NCBI GenBank assembly: GCA_021794655.1
Contig: JAJYQJ010000131.1
Location: 1-41,033, forward strand
DNA: 41,033 nucleotides
Direction of reading: 5' to 3'
From: Actinomycetes bacterium
GTDB taxonomy: Bacteria; Actinomycetota; Acidimicrobiia; Acidimicrobiales; RAAP-2
Shown piece by piece: positions 24,369 to 33,322 of this stretch. Position numbers and translations under genes: made by a program. The first letter of the stretch is position 1; every line of letters starts with the position of its first letter. The notes below the pieces were generated by a model that saw nothing but the letters and a program-made list of their open reading frames with translations, searched no databases and had not been told where the DNA came from.

Positions 24369-25418
24369 TCAGGCGAGAGGGTGGTGGCAACCGACAAAGT
24401 GTCCGCTACGAAGTTCTCGCATAGGTGGCTGCTCTGATTCGCAGGTGGCGTCCGCATAGGGACACCGCGGGTGGTACCTGCATCCAGACGGCGGGTTAAT
24501 AGCTGATGACACGTCGCTTGGGGGTTCTAAGGGCTGGGTAGTCGTTGCGGGGTCTGGCCCACTTGCCTCACTTTCCCCACTCTCCCCACTTTGAGGCTCG
24601 TCTAGCTGTGTGCCAGGGATGGAGTCGAGCAGGAGGCTCGTGTAGGGGTGTAGCGGCTGTTTGTATACGGCCGCGGTCTGCCCAGTTTCGCACAGCCTTC
24701 CCATGTACATGACGGCTATCTTGTCGCTGATGTTGTGAACGACCGATAGATCGTGCGAGATAAAGAGCATCGCGAGCTTGCGTTGCTCGCGTATGTCGTG
24801 AAGAAGGTTGAGGATCTGCGCCTGGATTGAGACGTCCAGTGCGGATACCGGCTCGTCGCAGATGAGAAGTGTCGGTGAAACACAGAGCGCCCGAGCAATG
24901 CTCACCCGCTGGCACTGACCGCCGGAGAGCTGGGATGGGAATCGCCCTTTGATCAAGGAGGGATCGAGCCCCACCTCCTCGAGCAGTTCCATTGCTCTTG
25001 GAGCACGCTGGTCGGGCTCCAAGGTGTTCCAGACGGCCATGGGCTCGATCAGCGAGTTGAGTATGGTTCTCCTCGGGTTGAGCGAGGAGAGGGGGTCCTG
25101 GAAGACAAGTTGGGCGTTACGCCGGGCCAGCCGCAACTCCCTGCCCTTAAGGGTGGTGATACTACGACCGGCTATCGTGACGCTACCCCGGGAGGGCTTT
25201 ACGAGCCCGACGATCGTCTTTCCAAGCGTCGACTTTCCACAACCCGACTCACCGACGAGACCGAGGGTTTCGTTCTGCCGTAGCGAAAATGATACTCCCG
25301 AGACAGCGTGAACCTTTCGCCGGTAGCCCAGTGGCAGCTCGACTGTGAGGTCATCGACTTCGAGGATCACGGGATCCTCTGGCGGGCCTCCTTGTGAAGC
25401 AGCGGGAACGGGGTTCAC
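24369..25418 (-). CDS. oppF: Oligopeptide ABC transporter ATP-binding protein OppF/DppF
   Basis: This is one of two ATPases powering the peptide importer. The Walker A loop is GLVGESGCGKSTLGKTIVGL, the Q-loop region VFQDPLSSLNP, the signature LSGGQCQRVSIARAL (Cys where Gln is usual), Walker B LLICDEPVSALDVSIQAQIL, and the switch His is in LFISHDLSVVHN. The C-terminal oligopeptide domain has four cysteines, starting CRYHPRCPYADATC and ending VGCHHPLA, after an acidic Ser/Glu/Pro insert. Similar cysteines in related OppD proteins bind an iron-sulfur cluster; that is not established here. The GTG at 25418 overlaps the oppD stop as GTGA; longer upstream frames run inside oppD. The protein has 349 residues and is last in the operon. 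Confidence 0.93.
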   Translation of the reverse strand: MNPVPAASQGGPPEDPVILEVDDLTVELPLGYRRKVHAVSGVSFSLRQNETLGLVGESGCGKSTLGKTIVGLVKPSRGSVTIAGRSITTLKGRELRLARRNAQLVFQDPLSSLNPRRTILNSLIEPMAVWNTLEPDQRAPRAMELLEEVGLDPSLIKGRFPSQLSGGQCQRVSIARALCVSPTLLICDEPVSALDVSIQAQILNLLHDIREQRKLAMLFISHDLSVVHNISDKIAVMYMGRLCETGQTAAVYKQPLHPYTSLLLDSIPGTQLDEPQSGESGESEASGPDPATTTQPLEPPSDVSSAINPPSGCRYHPRCPYADATCESEQPPMRELRSGHFVGCHHPLA

Positions 25419-26470
25419 TTGACGGCCAACTTGGCGAACTCGTCCAAAGCCGCGGACGCAGGGTGCCAGCAGGCGTATAGATGCCGCTGATCCTCGCTGG
25501 ATGCGGTGAGCTCGGGTCTTTCTTCGAAGCAGCGTGAGTCTGCGTGGGGACATCTTGGAGAGAATGCGCAACCGGGTCCGAGATCTAAGGGATCGGGTGG
25601 GCGTCCCGCTATAGCGTTGAGTCTGGCGTGCGGGGTCTGGTAGAGGCGCGGGGACGCCAGGAGGAGAGCTTCCGTGTAGCGCATCCGGGGATGGCCGATC
25701 ACCTCTCGGGCCGGACCGATCTCTACAACGCGGCCGGCGTACATCACTGCGATGTCGTCCGAGGCAGACGCGGCGACTGCGAGGTCGTGGGTCACCATTA
25801 TCACGGCGATGCCGGCGCTGTGGGAAAGTTGGTTGACGAGGGAGAGGATCTGTGCTTGGACTGTCACGTCCAGGCCCGTTGTGGGCTCATCTGCCAGGAT
25901 CAGTTTGGGGCCGTTTGCGATGGCTATCGCGATCGCAACCCGTTGGCGCAACCCTCCCGATAGCTCATGGGGGTACCTGGAATACCTCTGTTTGGCATCC
26001 GCTATGCCGGCGGACTTGAGAGCTGAAATAGCTCTCTCCTTGGCGGCCGACCGAGCCATATGGAGCCTTCTCCTCGGGCCCTCCGCGACCTGATTGCCGA
26101 CCCTCATGACCGGGTTGAGAGAGCTCATCGGGTCCTGGAAGACCATCGCAATCCGGGTTCCCCACAGCTCGCTCATCTCTAAGTCGTCAAGTTCGAGCAG
26201 TTGCTGGTCGTCAAAGATGACCTGCCCGTCAACGTGGACCTTGGACGTCGGGAACAGGCGCATGATAGAGCGGCAGAGAGCGGTCTTGCCGGAACCGGAC
26301 TCACCTACGACACTTAGAACCTTGCCTCCTTCCAGCGAGAAAGATACGTCGTCAACGACTCTCAAGCTGCCACGTTCCCCGACGTAGCTTGTAGTGAGGG
26401 AGCGCACCCTTAGCAGTGGAGCAGAGCTGGTGGCATCTTCACCAAAGGAAGTCGCGGCTCGCGCCTTCAC
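25415..26470 (-). CDS. oppD: Oligopeptide ABC transporter ATP-binding protein OppD/DppD
   Basis: This is the second ATPase of the importer. Walker A is VVGESGSGKTALCRSIMRLF, the Q-loop VFQDPMSSLNPVMRV, the signature LSGGLRQRVAIAIAIA, Walker B LILADEPTTGLDVTVQAQIL and the switch His is in MVTHDLAVAA. The C-terminal domain contains CAFSPRCPHADSRC plus CWHP, the four-cysteine pattern of OppD/DppD. All catalytic motifs are intact and length (351 residues) is normal. GTG at 26470 overlaps the oppC stop by four bases, and the next gene overlaps its stop in the same way. Confidence 0.94.
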   Translation of the reverse strand: MKARAATSFGEDATSSAPLLRVRSLTTSYVGERGSLRVVDDVSFSLEGGKVLSVVGESGSGKTALCRSIMRLFPTSKVHVDGQVIFDDQQLLELDDLEMSELWGTRIAMVFQDPMSSLNPVMRVGNQVAEGPRRRLHMARSAAKERAISALKSAGIADAKQRYSRYPHELSGGLRQRVAIAIAIANGPKLILADEPTTGLDVTVQAQILSLVNQLSHSAGIAVIMVTHDLAVAASASDDIAVMYAGRVVEIGPAREVIGHPRMRYTEALLLASPRLYQTPHARLNAIAGRPPDPLDLGPGCAFSPRCPHADSRCFEERPELTASSEDQRHLYACWHPASAALDEFAKLAVK

Positions 26471-27420
26471 AGTTTTGCCTCTCGCGACCCGAAGCGCTCA
26501 CCGAGCTTATCGGCCGAGAAGTTGAGAGCGAGTAGCAGGCTGAACATGGCGAGTGACGGTATGAGGGATATCCACGGGTCAACAGCGAGGAAGGTGCGAC
26601 CCTCCGCGATCATATTGCCCCAAGACGGGGTGGGGAGGGCGACTGACAGTCCTAAGAACGCTAGCGATCCCTCCCCCACGATGACGATCGCGACCCCGAG
26701 TAGCGCGTAAGAGATAACCGAGGGCAGGACGCTCGGGAGTATCTCACGAGTTAGGATCCTGAACCGCCCTGCACCGCTTGCTACCGCCGCCTGCACGAAC
26801 TCCCTATTCGCGACCGCCAGTGTGGCTCCTCTCGTGACCCTGAACAGCGGAGCGAGACTGAGGAAGGCAAACTCCGCCACGAGCTTCGGCAACGTTTGTT
26901 TGGAGAAAGCGGCAATCGCAAGCAGCAACAGCAAGGGAGGAAACGCCAAGATGATGTAAGCGAGCGCGTTTGCCATCCAGTCAACGACTCCTCCGACGTA
27001 GCCCGCTACTATTCCAAGGCTCCCTCCGATGGCCGTTCCGATCGCGATTGAGGCAAAACTCACAACGAGCGATACGCGTGTGCCAAATATCAACCGGGAG
27101 AGCAGATCCCTACCGAGCTCGTCGGTGCCGAGAAGATGCGCAAGGCTCGGTCCAGCCATCGCGGGTCCTGCTCCGGTGAGATTGGGGTTTGGAAGCGGAA
27201 GGAGGTTTGCGAAGATCGCAGCCAACGCGATGATAGCGATCCATCCCACAGCTATCCAGAAGGCCGGACCGAGAACTCGTTTCCCCGGTTCTTGGCTGTT
27301 CGCTTCCATCACGCCAGCACTTGTCTTATCACGAGCCCGGGCGCCGCCGTGGCCGTGAGCGTCGTTGTGAAGCGTATCTGGGTCGATATCGACCTGGTGA
27401 CTTTCAGTGCCCTCAGGCAT
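26467..27420 (-). CDS. oppC: Oligopeptide ABC transporter permease OppC/DppC
   Basis: This is one of two membrane subunits forming the translocation path. The hydrophilic N-terminus of about 45 residues precedes the first helix (AFWIAVGWIAIIALAAIFAN), and the periplasmic start of the core is HLLGTDELGRDLLSRLIFGT, the classic OppC motif. The cytoplasmic coupling loop reads REFVQAAVASGAGRFRILTR followed by EILPSVLPSV. Six membrane segments are predicted over 317 residues. The ATG at 27420 overlaps the end of oppB by eight bases. Confidence 0.93.
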   Translation of the reverse strand: MPEGTESHQVDIDPDTLHNDAHGHGGARARDKTSAGVMEANSQEPGKRVLGPAFWIAVGWIAIIALAAIFANLLPLPNPNLTGAGPAMAGPSLAHLLGTDELGRDLLSRLIFGTRVSLVVSFASIAIGTAIGGSLGIVAGYVGGVVDWMANALAYIILAFPPLLLLLAIAAFSKQTLPKLVAEFAFLSLAPLFRVTRGATLAVANREFVQAAVASGAGRFRILTREILPSVLPSVISYALLGVAIVIVGEGSLAFLGLSVALPTPSWGNMIAEGRTFLAVDPWISLIPSLAMFSLLLALNFSADKLGERFGSREAKL

Positions 27421-28366
27421 GGCGAACTCTCGGATCTATAACTCTGTAGAGAATGTCTGCGAGAAAGTTGACGAGAACGAAAGCGACCGCAAGAGTCAAG
27501 ATCACACCTTGGACCATGACGTAGTCACGGGAGTAGATGCCGTTAACGAGCAAGAGGCCCATACCGGGCAGCCCGAATAGGTATTCGACTACAACAGCAC
27601 CCCCGAGTAGCGAACCCACATTTATTGCGGTAGCGGTGAGAACAGAGAAGGTGGAGGGTCTCAGAGCGTGGCGGTACATAACCTCTCTATTGGAGAGCCC
27701 TTTTGAACGAGCGAGCGTGATGAACTCTTCCTGGAGCGTAGCGATGAGATCCGTCCTCAGCAAGCGGTAGTAGATCGCTACGGATCCAACTGCGAGCGTG
27801 ATGGAAGGGAGGATCATCTCGTGAAGATTGGTAATCGGTTGACTGTATATGGGGGTGTAGCCGGTAGCGGGAAACCAGTGGACGGTCACCGCGACCGCAA
27901 GGACGAGTGGAACGCCGATGACGAACGCTGGTAGTGAGAGCATTCCAAACGATGACATCGTGAAGATGCGATCGAGGATACTTGCCTGTCTCCTCGCCGC
28001 GGTGATGGCCATCGGAATCGCGAGAGCGAAAGCGATCAACTGGGACAAGATCACTAGCTCCAAGTCAACGGGAAACGCGTGTCCTATCGTTGTCGACACA
28101 GGCTGTTCGGTGAGGTAAGAAGTGCCCAAGTTGCCGTGCAGCGCTCTTGTTAGCCAAGTCACGTACTGGTCAATAAGAGGCTTGTTGAGTCCGAGCTGGC
28201 GAGTCACTTTCGCAACCGCCAAAGGGGTAGCTCCGGGACCGAGGATCGCATACGCCGGGTTTCCGGGTAGGAGGTGCAGGAGGAGGAAGACTCCGATGCT
28301 TATGACAAATACGATCACCACTAGGGTGAGCACTCTAAGAGCAACGGATACCAGAATCCTCGTCAA
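27413..28366 (-). CDS. oppB: Oligopeptide ABC transporter permease OppB/DppB
   Basis: This is the partner membrane subunit, 317 residues with six predicted helices. The first helix carries VIVFVISIGVFLLLHLLPGN, the hallmark of OppB/DppB, followed by QLGLNKPLIDQYVTWLTRAL and GNLGTSYLTEQPV. The coupling loop is TLARSKGLSNREVMYRHALR and the C-terminus is NFLADILYRVIDPRVR. The start is TTG at 28366 with a weak ribosome binding site. The gene begins 122 bases after oppA, and the gap holds a stem-loop that may lower expression of the membrane and ATPase subunits relative to the binding protein. Confidence 0.92.
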   Translation of the reverse strand: MTRILVSVALRVLTLVVIVFVISIGVFLLLHLLPGNPAYAILGPGATPLAVAKVTRQLGLNKPLIDQYVTWLTRALHGNLGTSYLTEQPVSTTIGHAFPVDLELVILSQLIAFALAIPMAITAARRQASILDRIFTMSSFGMLSLPAFVIGVPLVLAVAVTVHWFPATGYTPIYSQPITNLHEMILPSITLAVGSVAIYYRLLRTDLIATLQEEFITLARSKGLSNREVMYRHALRPSTFSVLTATAINVGSLLGGAVVVEYLFGLPGMGLLLVNGIYSRDYVMVQGVILTLAVAFVLVNFLADILYRVIDPRVRHA

Positions 28367-28420
28367 TCTAGTTGTCCGTTTAGATAGTCATCCGTCTAGC
28401 TATTTAGAGACCGAGCGGAG

Positions 28421-28436
28421 GGTGGGCGATCCCACC
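28421..28436 (-). promoter_or_regulatory. Stem-loop between oppA and oppB
   Basis: ggtggg and cccacc form a perfect six-pair stem over a four-base loop (cgat) in the 122-base gap. There is no T-tract. A processing or attenuation hairpin after the binding-protein gene is common in ABC operons and would allow more binding protein than permease. The role is inference. Confidence 0.45.
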
Positions 28437-28488
28437 GTCGCCTTCTCTCAGCATCGAACGGTGATGTCGGCCGGACACTCGAGCGCGC

Positions 28489-30216
28489 CTATCCACTTAG
28501 CCCCCCATCTATCCAGATCTGAGTTGGCCAGATCACGCCGTTTTTCAGCCCGAGAGCCTTGCCTCCGTCTGGCGAGGTGGGAGCGTTGAAGTTCATGACG
28601 CCTGGGCGAGCCATGATCGCAAAAAGATCCGAGTTGGTCCAGATATAAGGAAGGTCCACTGCCAGACGTTTCGAAATCGCCTGGTAGGCGTACTTGCGGG
28701 TGGTCGGATCCGAGTTCGTCCGGCCGACATGGAGGTAGTGGTTTATCTCCGGATCGTTGTTGCTTGGGAAGTTGGTGAGCGACGGGTAGTGCCAGAACGC
28801 CCAGTTGCAGTCTGGATCGGGGGCCGAGAACTGTGCCCATGAGGATGCCTGAAAACTGTGATTGATAGCGTTCTGGATGAGTACGGCCTCTTCGACGTAT
28901 GTGAGATTGACTTTCATACCGGCCGTTTGCCACATGCTCTGGAAGAGCTGTCCGATCTCTGACTCCGTGGTGTTACCCGAGGTCGCTGTGTAGGTGAAGG
29001 CAAGCGGCTTGCCCGTCGTCGATTCGTACTGCTTTACGAGCGCCGCCGCCTTCTTGGCATCAAACGTTGGATATCCAGTTGGAGTGTGGTAGGGGTTCCC
29101 GGGTGGGAACAAACCTGTCACAAGTTGGGGAAGGCTGTTTGCCACCACCTTGTTAAAGGTCTCCAGATCGGTACCGTAGGCGAGTGCCTGGCGCGCCAGA
29201 AGGTTGTCGAAAGGAGGTTTCTTTGTGTTGAGCATAATGAAGTTCACGCCGGGCTCGCCGATGTTGACGTGAGACGTATCAATGTAGGAGTAGTGAGGGT
29301 TGTGCATGTATTCAACCATCACTTGCGTGGTTGCATCCATCATGATGTCTAGAGCGCCCGACTGCAGGCTGTTCGAGCGCGATGCGGAGCTCGTGATCGG
29401 CTTGTACTCGATCTCGTCGAGATAGGGAAGTCCCTTTCGCCAGTAGTGAACGTTCTTTGTAGCTATCATGTGGTCGTTCGGGATCCACTCGACGAATTTG
29501 AACGGTCCCGTGCCGATCGGGTGTGCCGCTCCGGTCTTGCTCTTCAGCATCGAAGGAGCTGAGATCCACCCCACCTGAGCACCGACCGAGCCCGTGAGGA
29601 GTGCAGGGAACGGCACCCAGGGTTCGTTCATCTGGACCTCGAGCGTGAGAGGGCCGGTAACGGTTACCTTGCTCATGTTAGTGAGGAAAACCACGAACTC
29701 GCTTTGCCGGAAGTGGTCGAGGTTGTAGGCGACGGCCTTGGCATCGCAGGGTGTGCCGTCGTGGAAGACGACGCCTGGTCTCATGGTGATGGTCCACACG
29801 GTGTAGTCGGTGTTCGGGGTTATCGACTGTGCAAGGTATGGACGTACGGTCCCGTCGGCCATGAGGATCGCAAGGGGATCGAACAGTGCTCTGGCGTAGT
29901 TGACACCGCTTGGAGACCACGGCGACACCGACGGGTTGAAGCCCGCAACTTCGGAGTCGATCCCGAAGACGAGCTTGCCCCCAGGCTTTGGGGGAAGCGA
30001 ACTAATCCCATCGGATAGCGGCTTGCCCATCGAGGCAGGAGCCGAGTTCGAACAACTTGATAAGAGGACCGAACCTCCTGCAAGCGCTGTGCCCATTCCG
30101 AGAGCCGCCCCCAGGAACTTCCTACGGCCAAAGCCCTGTTTTTCAGCTCCCGATGACACTTGATGATTCCACAGGGCTTGTGAGCCCTCAGGTTGCGAAG
30201 ACTGATCACTTGCCAT
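28489..30216 (-). CDS. oppA: Oligopeptide-binding lipoprotein OppA (SBP family 5), Tat-type signal
   Basis: This extracytoplasmic receptor captures peptides for the OppBCDF importer. The N-terminal signal has twin arginines (GFGRRKFLGAALGMG), a hydrophobic stretch and a lipobox LSSC, so the protein is probably exported folded by Tat and lipid-anchored at the Cys. The mature part matches SBP_bac_5: GGKLVFGIDSEVAGFNPSVS, YTVWTITMRPGVVFHDGTP, HPIGTGPFKFVEW, NFIMLNTKKPPFDNLLARQA. The ATG at 30216 gives 575 residues. An in-frame TTG at 30264 would add 16 residues but sits in a ttgaca hexamer that may be promoter sequence. It is first in a five-gene operon and divergent from a Gfo/Idh/MocA gene. 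Confidence 0.92.
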   Translation of the reverse strand: MASDQSSQPEGSQALWNHQVSSGAEKQGFGRRKFLGAALGMGTALAGGSVLLSSCSNSAPASMGKPLSDGISSLPPKPGGKLVFGIDSEVAGFNPSVSPWSPSGVNYARALFDPLAILMADGTVRPYLAQSITPNTDYTVWTITMRPGVVFHDGTPCDAKAVAYNLDHFRQSEFVVFLTNMSKVTVTGPLTLEVQMNEPWVPFPALLTGSVGAQVGWISAPSMLKSKTGAAHPIGTGPFKFVEWIPNDHMIATKNVHYWRKGLPYLDEIEYKPITSSASRSNSLQSGALDIMMDATTQVMVEYMHNPHYSYIDTSHVNIGEPGVNFIMLNTKKPPFDNLLARQALAYGTDLETFNKVVANSLPQLVTGLFPPGNPYHTPTGYPTFDAKKAAALVKQYESTTGKPLAFTYTATSGNTTESEIGQLFQSMWQTAGMKVNLTYVEEAVLIQNAINHSFQASSWAQFSAPDPDCNWAFWHYPSLTNFPSNNDPEINHYLHVGRTNSDPTTRKYAYQAISKRLAVDLPYIWTNSDLFAIMARPGVMNFNAPTSPDGGKALGLKNGVIWPTQIWIDGGLSG

Positions 30217-30362
30217 GACCGAGACACTACTACCGGTCGGATCGCCGTGCCGGTTGTTTGTCAAGTAGCCTATCGGCCAGAGCAGGCGAGCGTATCGGGC
30301 GGTTGCATCACGGTGTCTGCGACTTGGGATCGAAGGCCGCTTGGGCAGAAGGGATCGTCAAT

Positions 30363-31418
30363 TTGCGGATAGGTTTTCTCGGCACCGGACTCATTGCGTG
30401 GGCTCATTCGTTGGCGCTGAAGGCTATGAAGGACAGCGGCATCGTTGATGTGTCGATAGAGGCTTGCTTCGACTCGGACGCCAACCGGTCGTCAGGGTTC
30501 GCGTCTATTCAGGGCTGCAGTGCGAAGGACTCTCCAGGTGAGGTGCTAGACGCGGTGGATGCCGTCTGGATATGCACATCCACAGCAGCTCACAGGGAGC
30601 TCGTCGCCCTGGCTTGCGAGAAGGGCGTCGCTGTATTTTGCGAGAAGCCTTTGGGTCGAGACCTCGAGGAGGCAACCGCTATCGGCGATCTCGTCGCCTC
30701 CAGCGGGATACCGGCGCAGGTTGGTCTCGTACTGAGAAGCTGCCCCGTCTTTCGGTCACTAGAGGCCGTTATCGGATCCGGCGAGTTCGGAAGGCTCATG
30801 GCGATCTCGTTGAGAGATGACCAGTTCTTTCCCATCCAGGGCCACTACGGCTCGACCTGGCGGGCAGACGTATCCAAAGCCGGTGGAGGTACCGTAATAG
30901 AGCACTCCATCCACGACCTCGACATCTTGAGGTTCTGCGTCGACGTTCCAGCGACTATCTCGGCCACCACTTCGTGCTTTTCGGGATATGAAGGTATAGA
31001 GGACTCGGCTGTCGCATCTATATCTTTTGAAGGCGGAGCGTCGGGAGTCCTCGTGAGCACGTGGCACCAGATCCTCTCGAGGCCGTCTACGCGCCGGGTG
31101 GAGGCAATTTTTGAAAACGGCATCGTCTGGTTCGAAGACGACTTCACCGGGCCGATGCACATCATTAACGATGGTGGGAACGAGGTGCGTGCGTGTGATT
31201 CCCCTGACTGGGTTACAGAGCTCCCTCTATCAAAGGACGAGATCGGCTTGGCGATCAGGATGTACGCCGCGGCCGATCGAGGCTTCGTAGACGCGCTCAT
31301 GGCCGGCAAAGCGCCCTCCCCGTCGATAGCAGAAGGGGTCTTCGCTCACAAGCTCGTGGAGGCGGTATATGCATCTGCTCGCGGCGGGGGAGTACCCATA
31401 GACCCGAGATCGCTCTGA
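30363..31418 (+). CDS. Gfo/Idh/MocA-family NAD(P)-dependent oxidoreductase
   Basis: This is a predicted dehydrogenase of sugars, inositols or related polyols. The Rossmann motif is LRIGFLGTGLIAWAHSLAL at the N-terminus, VAVFCEKPLGRDLEEA holds the conserved EKP, and the C-terminal dimer domain contains GGGTVIEHSIHDLDILRF with the catalytic-type His/Asp pair. Length is about 351 residues. TTG at 30363 is chosen because agaaggga (30347-30354) lies eight bases upstream and the Rossmann strand begins right after it. It diverges from oppA with 146 bases between start codons, which hold both promoters. The substrate is unknown. Confidence 0.88.
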   Translation: MRIGFLGTGLIAWAHSLALKAMKDSGIVDVSIEACFDSDANRSSGFASIQGCSAKDSPGEVLDAVDAVWICTSTAAHRELVALACEKGVAVFCEKPLGRDLEEATAIGDLVASSGIPAQVGLVLRSCPVFRSLEAVIGSGEFGRLMAISLRDDQFFPIQGHYGSTWRADVSKAGGGTVIEHSIHDLDILRFCVDVPATISATTSCFSGYEGIEDSAVASISFEGGASGVLVSTWHQILSRPSTRRVEAIFENGIVWFEDDFTGPMHIINDGGNEVRACDSPDWVTELPLSKDEIGLAIRMYAAADRGFVDALMAGKAPSPSIAEGVFAHKLVEAVYASARGGGVPIDPRSL

Positions 31419-31421
31419 CGT

Positions 31422-32021
31422 CTAACGTCTAAACGGCGGCAACGGCCGCTCACCAGTTTCAGGTGCGCTAGACGGCGTATCGCCGGCGTCAGCGTGCTCG
31501 CTTGTCGTCTCTCTCGCAGTTGCTGTGCCGCCGACATTGGGTGGAGTCAAGGGAAAAGATCCACCGATCGCAGTAACACCGGCCGATGGCTGGGACATAA
31601 GTGGATCGGAACTCACGACACCGTTTGTCGCTACGTGATGCGACCACGCAGATCCACTCCAGAACCGGTAGTGATGGCGACCGTAGGGATCGGGATGCCA
31701 GCCCGGAGGAGACGACGGGGGAGGCGGAACTAACGGTAGTGACGAACCCGACAGCGCGGCCAGGTTGGGATCGGTCCACGTCGTCTGCCTTCGAGACGAG
31801 ATAGAGCCGGAGTTAGTGGTGTACACGGCTATCAGGCATGTGAGAGATCCAATAATCCCGAGGACGAGTCCTATGACGAGCCAGATAATGGGATGGATTC
31901 CCCAAGGGTTCCGCCCGGTTCGCTGCTTGAAGTTCCATGCGCGTGCGAACGCGAGTCCAGCGAACACGAGGAAGGCGACCAGGTACCCGGGACTGAAGAA
32001 GAACTCACTTGCCGTCGCCAC
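31422..32021 (-). CDS. Membrane protein with DUF2510 domain
   Basis: This 199-residue protein has two N-terminal membrane helices (YLVAFLVFAGLAFARAW and IIWLVIGLVLGIIGSLTCLI), a Pro/Ser linker, then the DUF2510 motif PPGWHPDPYGRHHYRFWSGS followed by AWSHHV. DUF2510 is a short Trp-rich module found almost only in actinobacterial membrane proteins; its function is unknown. The C-terminal 55 residues are low complexity. The start is GTG. It is convergent with the Gfo/Idh/MocA gene, with three bases between stop codons. Confidence 0.82.
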   Translation of the reverse strand: MATASEFFFSPGYLVAFLVFAGLAFARAWNFKQRTGRNPWGIHPIIWLVIGLVLGIIGSLTCLIAVYTTNSGSISSRRQTTWTDPNLAALSGSSLPLVPPPPSSPPGWHPDPYGRHHYRFWSGSAWSHHVATNGVVSSDPLMSQPSAGVTAIGGSFPLTPPNVGGTATARETTSEHADAGDTPSSAPETGERPLPPFRR

Positions 32022-32107
32022 TCCAATAGCCTAAGCCCGACGACTACCTCGTGCAACGGAAACTCCAAACAGCGAAGCTTCCCCCTCGCAGACGAGCTCA
32101 GCCAGTC

Positions 32108-33322
32108 CTACTCTCGAAAGAAAGCAGGACTTGCGACACCGGCTGGAATCTTCTCGAGTGGTGTCGACACTTCTGATACGAGCGGGCCGACTCGTGCAGC
32201 TATCGGCGCCAAGCGTGAGAGGTCGAACCCGTAGACCGAGGCGGCGTTCCCCGAGAGAATTCGGTCGAGGTCAGAGACGTCGGTTCCCGAGAAAGTTCTG
32301 CGAAGCGACTCTTTGGTGTACGGCCACGTACCCTCCCTGTGCGGGTAGTCACTTCCCCACATGAAGTGGTTGACGCCGACTTTGGGAACTGAGCGCGCAT
32401 CGGGAGGCCCGGGAAAGCTGACCGCTGCGTAGCAGTTTCGTTCGAAGTACGTGCTCGGGGGTAGCGGAGGGAGTTGTTCTGGATCCACACCGAGCTCTCC
32501 GAAGCTTCCACCAGATGTGATCTGAGCATGAAAAGCGTCGAGCATCGCGAGGGTCCCAGGGATCCACGATCCGCCTTGTTCGGTGAGGACGAGGCGCAAA
32601 CGTGGGAACCGTTCGAAGACTCCACCGGTGATCATGTGCGTGAGGATGCGTCGGGAGAAGAACGCCGTCTCGGCCAGCCAGACGATGCTCGCCGCCGGAT
32701 AGGGGCCGTAGTCGGGGGTACCGGTCCCCGAATGGTGGTTGATGACGACGTTCATCTCTTCACACGCTCGCCACAACGGGTCGTAGTGAGGAGAGTAGAG
32801 CGGTTCGAGCCACGTTACGTCGGGTGGGATAGCCGGTACGAGAACCCCGCCGTTCAGCCCGTTCTCGGCGGCAAATCGAACTTCGCCGATCGCGTCGTCG
32901 AGATCGTTCAAGAAGATCTGCGCCACCCCGGCCAACCGGTCTGGGTGGCGCCCACACCAGTCGGCGAGCCAGCGGTTGTGAGCGCGGATACCTGCCATAC
33001 GGAGCTCGTACTCGTCCGCCGTCGGCGGTCTCGCTGCGATGAGCGCCGTTGGAAAGAACGGCGGCACGGTATTGGGGAAGATCACCTCAGCGACCGTCCC
33101 GTCCGACTCGAGCTCTTCGAAGCGACGCTCTATGTCCCAGTTGCGCGGCCTGCCGTCACCTTTTAGATCCTGCCAAGGGCTTTCGTACGAGGAGCGCCAG
33201 CGATCGAAGTCCTCGTGATACTTCTTCTCGAGGTACTCCTTGTACCCGTTGATGCTCGCTCCTGCGTGGCAGTCGGTCGAGATAAGTATGTACCGTTCTC
33301 CTTCGGGTGAAGATACTGTCAT
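32108..33322 (-). CDS. Amidohydrolase-2 family metal-dependent hydrolase or decarboxylase
   Basis: This TIM-barrel protein of 404 residues is related to ACMSD-type enzymes (Amidohydro_2). Metal-site features are YILISTDCHAGASINGY (N-terminal Asp and His), VVINHHSGTGTPDYGPYPAA, LRLVLTEQGGSWIPGTLAML and the late Asp in HFMWGSDYPHREGTWPYTKE. The ATG at 33322 overlaps the stop of the preceding amidohydrolase as ATGA; longer upstream frames are read-through of that gene. The substrate is unknown. The acyl-CoA ligase and MarR regulator next to it point to catabolism of an aromatic or cyclic acid, which is inference. The protein may work with the adjacent homologue as a heteromer. Confidence 0.83.
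   Translation of the reverse strand: MTVSSPEGERYILISTDCHAGASINGYKEYLEKKYHEDFDRWRSSYESPWQDLKGDGRPRNWDIERRFEELESDGTVAEVIFPNTVPPFFPTALIAARPPTADEYELRMAGIRAHNRWLADWCGRHPDRLAGVAQIFLNDLDDAIGEVRFAAENGLNGGVLVPAIPPDVTWLEPLYSPHYDPLWRACEEMNVVINHHSGTGTPDYGPYPAASIVWLAETAFFSRRILTHMITGGVFERFPRLRLVLTEQGGSWIPGTLAMLDAFHAQITSGGSFGELGVDPEQLPPLPPSTYFERNCYAAVSFPGPPDARSVPKVGVNHFMWGSDYPHREGTWPYTKESLRRTFSGTDVSDLDRILSGNAASVYGFDLSRLAPIAARVGPLVSEVSTPLEKIPAGVASPAFFRE

Noticed and set aside
25419-25571. 51-residue N-terminal extension of OppF
   Set aside because: It lies inside oppD in another frame and has an Arg-rich shadow composition. The GTGA overlap at 25415-25418 marks the real start.
30216-30264. TTG start for OppA at 30264
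   Set aside because: The TTG is part of a ttgaca hexamer that may be promoter sequence, it has no ribosome site, and the ATG at 30216 already gives a full Tat signal.
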